Assembly: GCA_902612965.1 (NCBI GenBank)
Contig: CACMFN010000003.1
Location: 1 to 64,000 of the forward strand
Length of the DNA: 64,000 bases
From: an uncultured SAR116 cluster alpha proteobacterium
Lineage (GTDB): Bacteria; Pseudomonadota; Alphaproteobacteria; Puniceispirillales; GCA-002684695
Reading direction: 5' to 3'
Shown: piece after piece, positions 63,966 to 64,000 of the stretch
Layout: each line of letters begins with the position of its first letter
How positions within the stretch are numbered: the stretch's first letter is position 1
The notes under the pieces: generated by a model
Told to the model about the DNA's origin: nothing
The model's database searches: none
Seen by the model: the letters and a program-made list of their open reading frames with translations, nothing else
Translations under genes and position numbers: made by a program

Positions 63966-64000
63966 TAAAACAACACCTTTAATATAGTTCACTTTATTGG

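Noticed and set aside
1-64000. tRNA genes, CRISPR arrays, insertion sequences and prophage genes
   Set aside because: Reading all intergenic gaps showed no tRNA T-arm pattern outside the tmRNA, no regularly spaced repeats, and no transposase, integrase or phage structural gene.

Overview
The window looks like a piece of a streamlined, AT-rich genome from a free-living marine alphaproteobacterium. The case rests on four things: a two-piece (permuted) tmRNA with an ANDN-type tag next to an alphaproteobacterial SspB; the pur gene order purB-purC-purS-purQ-purL followed by bolA and grxD; a proteorhodopsin with the blue-tuning glutamine; and a DMSP demethylase (DmdA) very like the SAR11 enzyme. 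Genes are tightly packed, often overlapping by 1-14 bases. I see no IS element, prophage, CRISPR array, rRNA or tRNA. Placement among low-GC pelagic groups (SAR11, HIMB59/AEGEAN-169, low-GC SAR116) is inference.

Layout. 1-4.5 kb: dmdA, a CitE-family lyase, malonyl-CoA synthetase (matB) and an EamA exporter. 4.6-8.8 kb: a three-piece glutamate-synthase-like enzyme (mgsABC/glxBCD) and a GMAS-type glutamine synthetase, which fits monomethylamine assimilation through N-methylglutamate. 9-11.4 kb: a YccU CoA-binding protein coupled to metY, then ytoQ. 11.4-18.2 kb: EamA exporter, acyl-CoA ligase, acyl-CoA dehydrogenase, CaiD-like hydratase, malonyl-CoA decarboxylase and an ECHDC3-like crotonase. 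18.3-22 kb: EamA exporter, a small membrane protein, proteorhodopsin, a YgjP metalloprotease and another EamA exporter.

22-43.6 kb is mostly housekeeping: YaiI/YqxD, a methyltransferase, queF, gor, class II DAHP synthase, pncB-nadE, gltX, cysS, cimA, trmJ, rpsD, grxD-bolA, the pur operon, map, sfsA and a CinA-type protein. 43.6-46 kb holds a rhomboid protease and an orphan ParA-like ATPase overlapping an unrecognised coiled-coil protein; this pair is the best candidate for an undescribed system. 46.2-51.2 kb: tryptophan-to-anthranilate genes (kynB-like, kynA, kynU), an iodotyrosine-deiodinase-like flavoprotein and an MFS transporter. 51.4-57.4 kb: gap, thiN, a TPP riboswitch ahead of thiBPQ, and a cobS-like gene with an altered acidic motif. 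57.4-64 kb: trxB, EamA, msrA, rpmJ, pyrC, fumarase, sspB and ssrA.

Taken together the genes describe a cell living on small dissolved compounds (DMSP, probably methylamine, tryptophan, malonate or short acyl-CoAs, scavenged thiamine) with light-driven proton pumping as an energy supplement. No stretch above 300 bases lacks a feature; the longest gap between protein genes is the tmRNA region at the right end.
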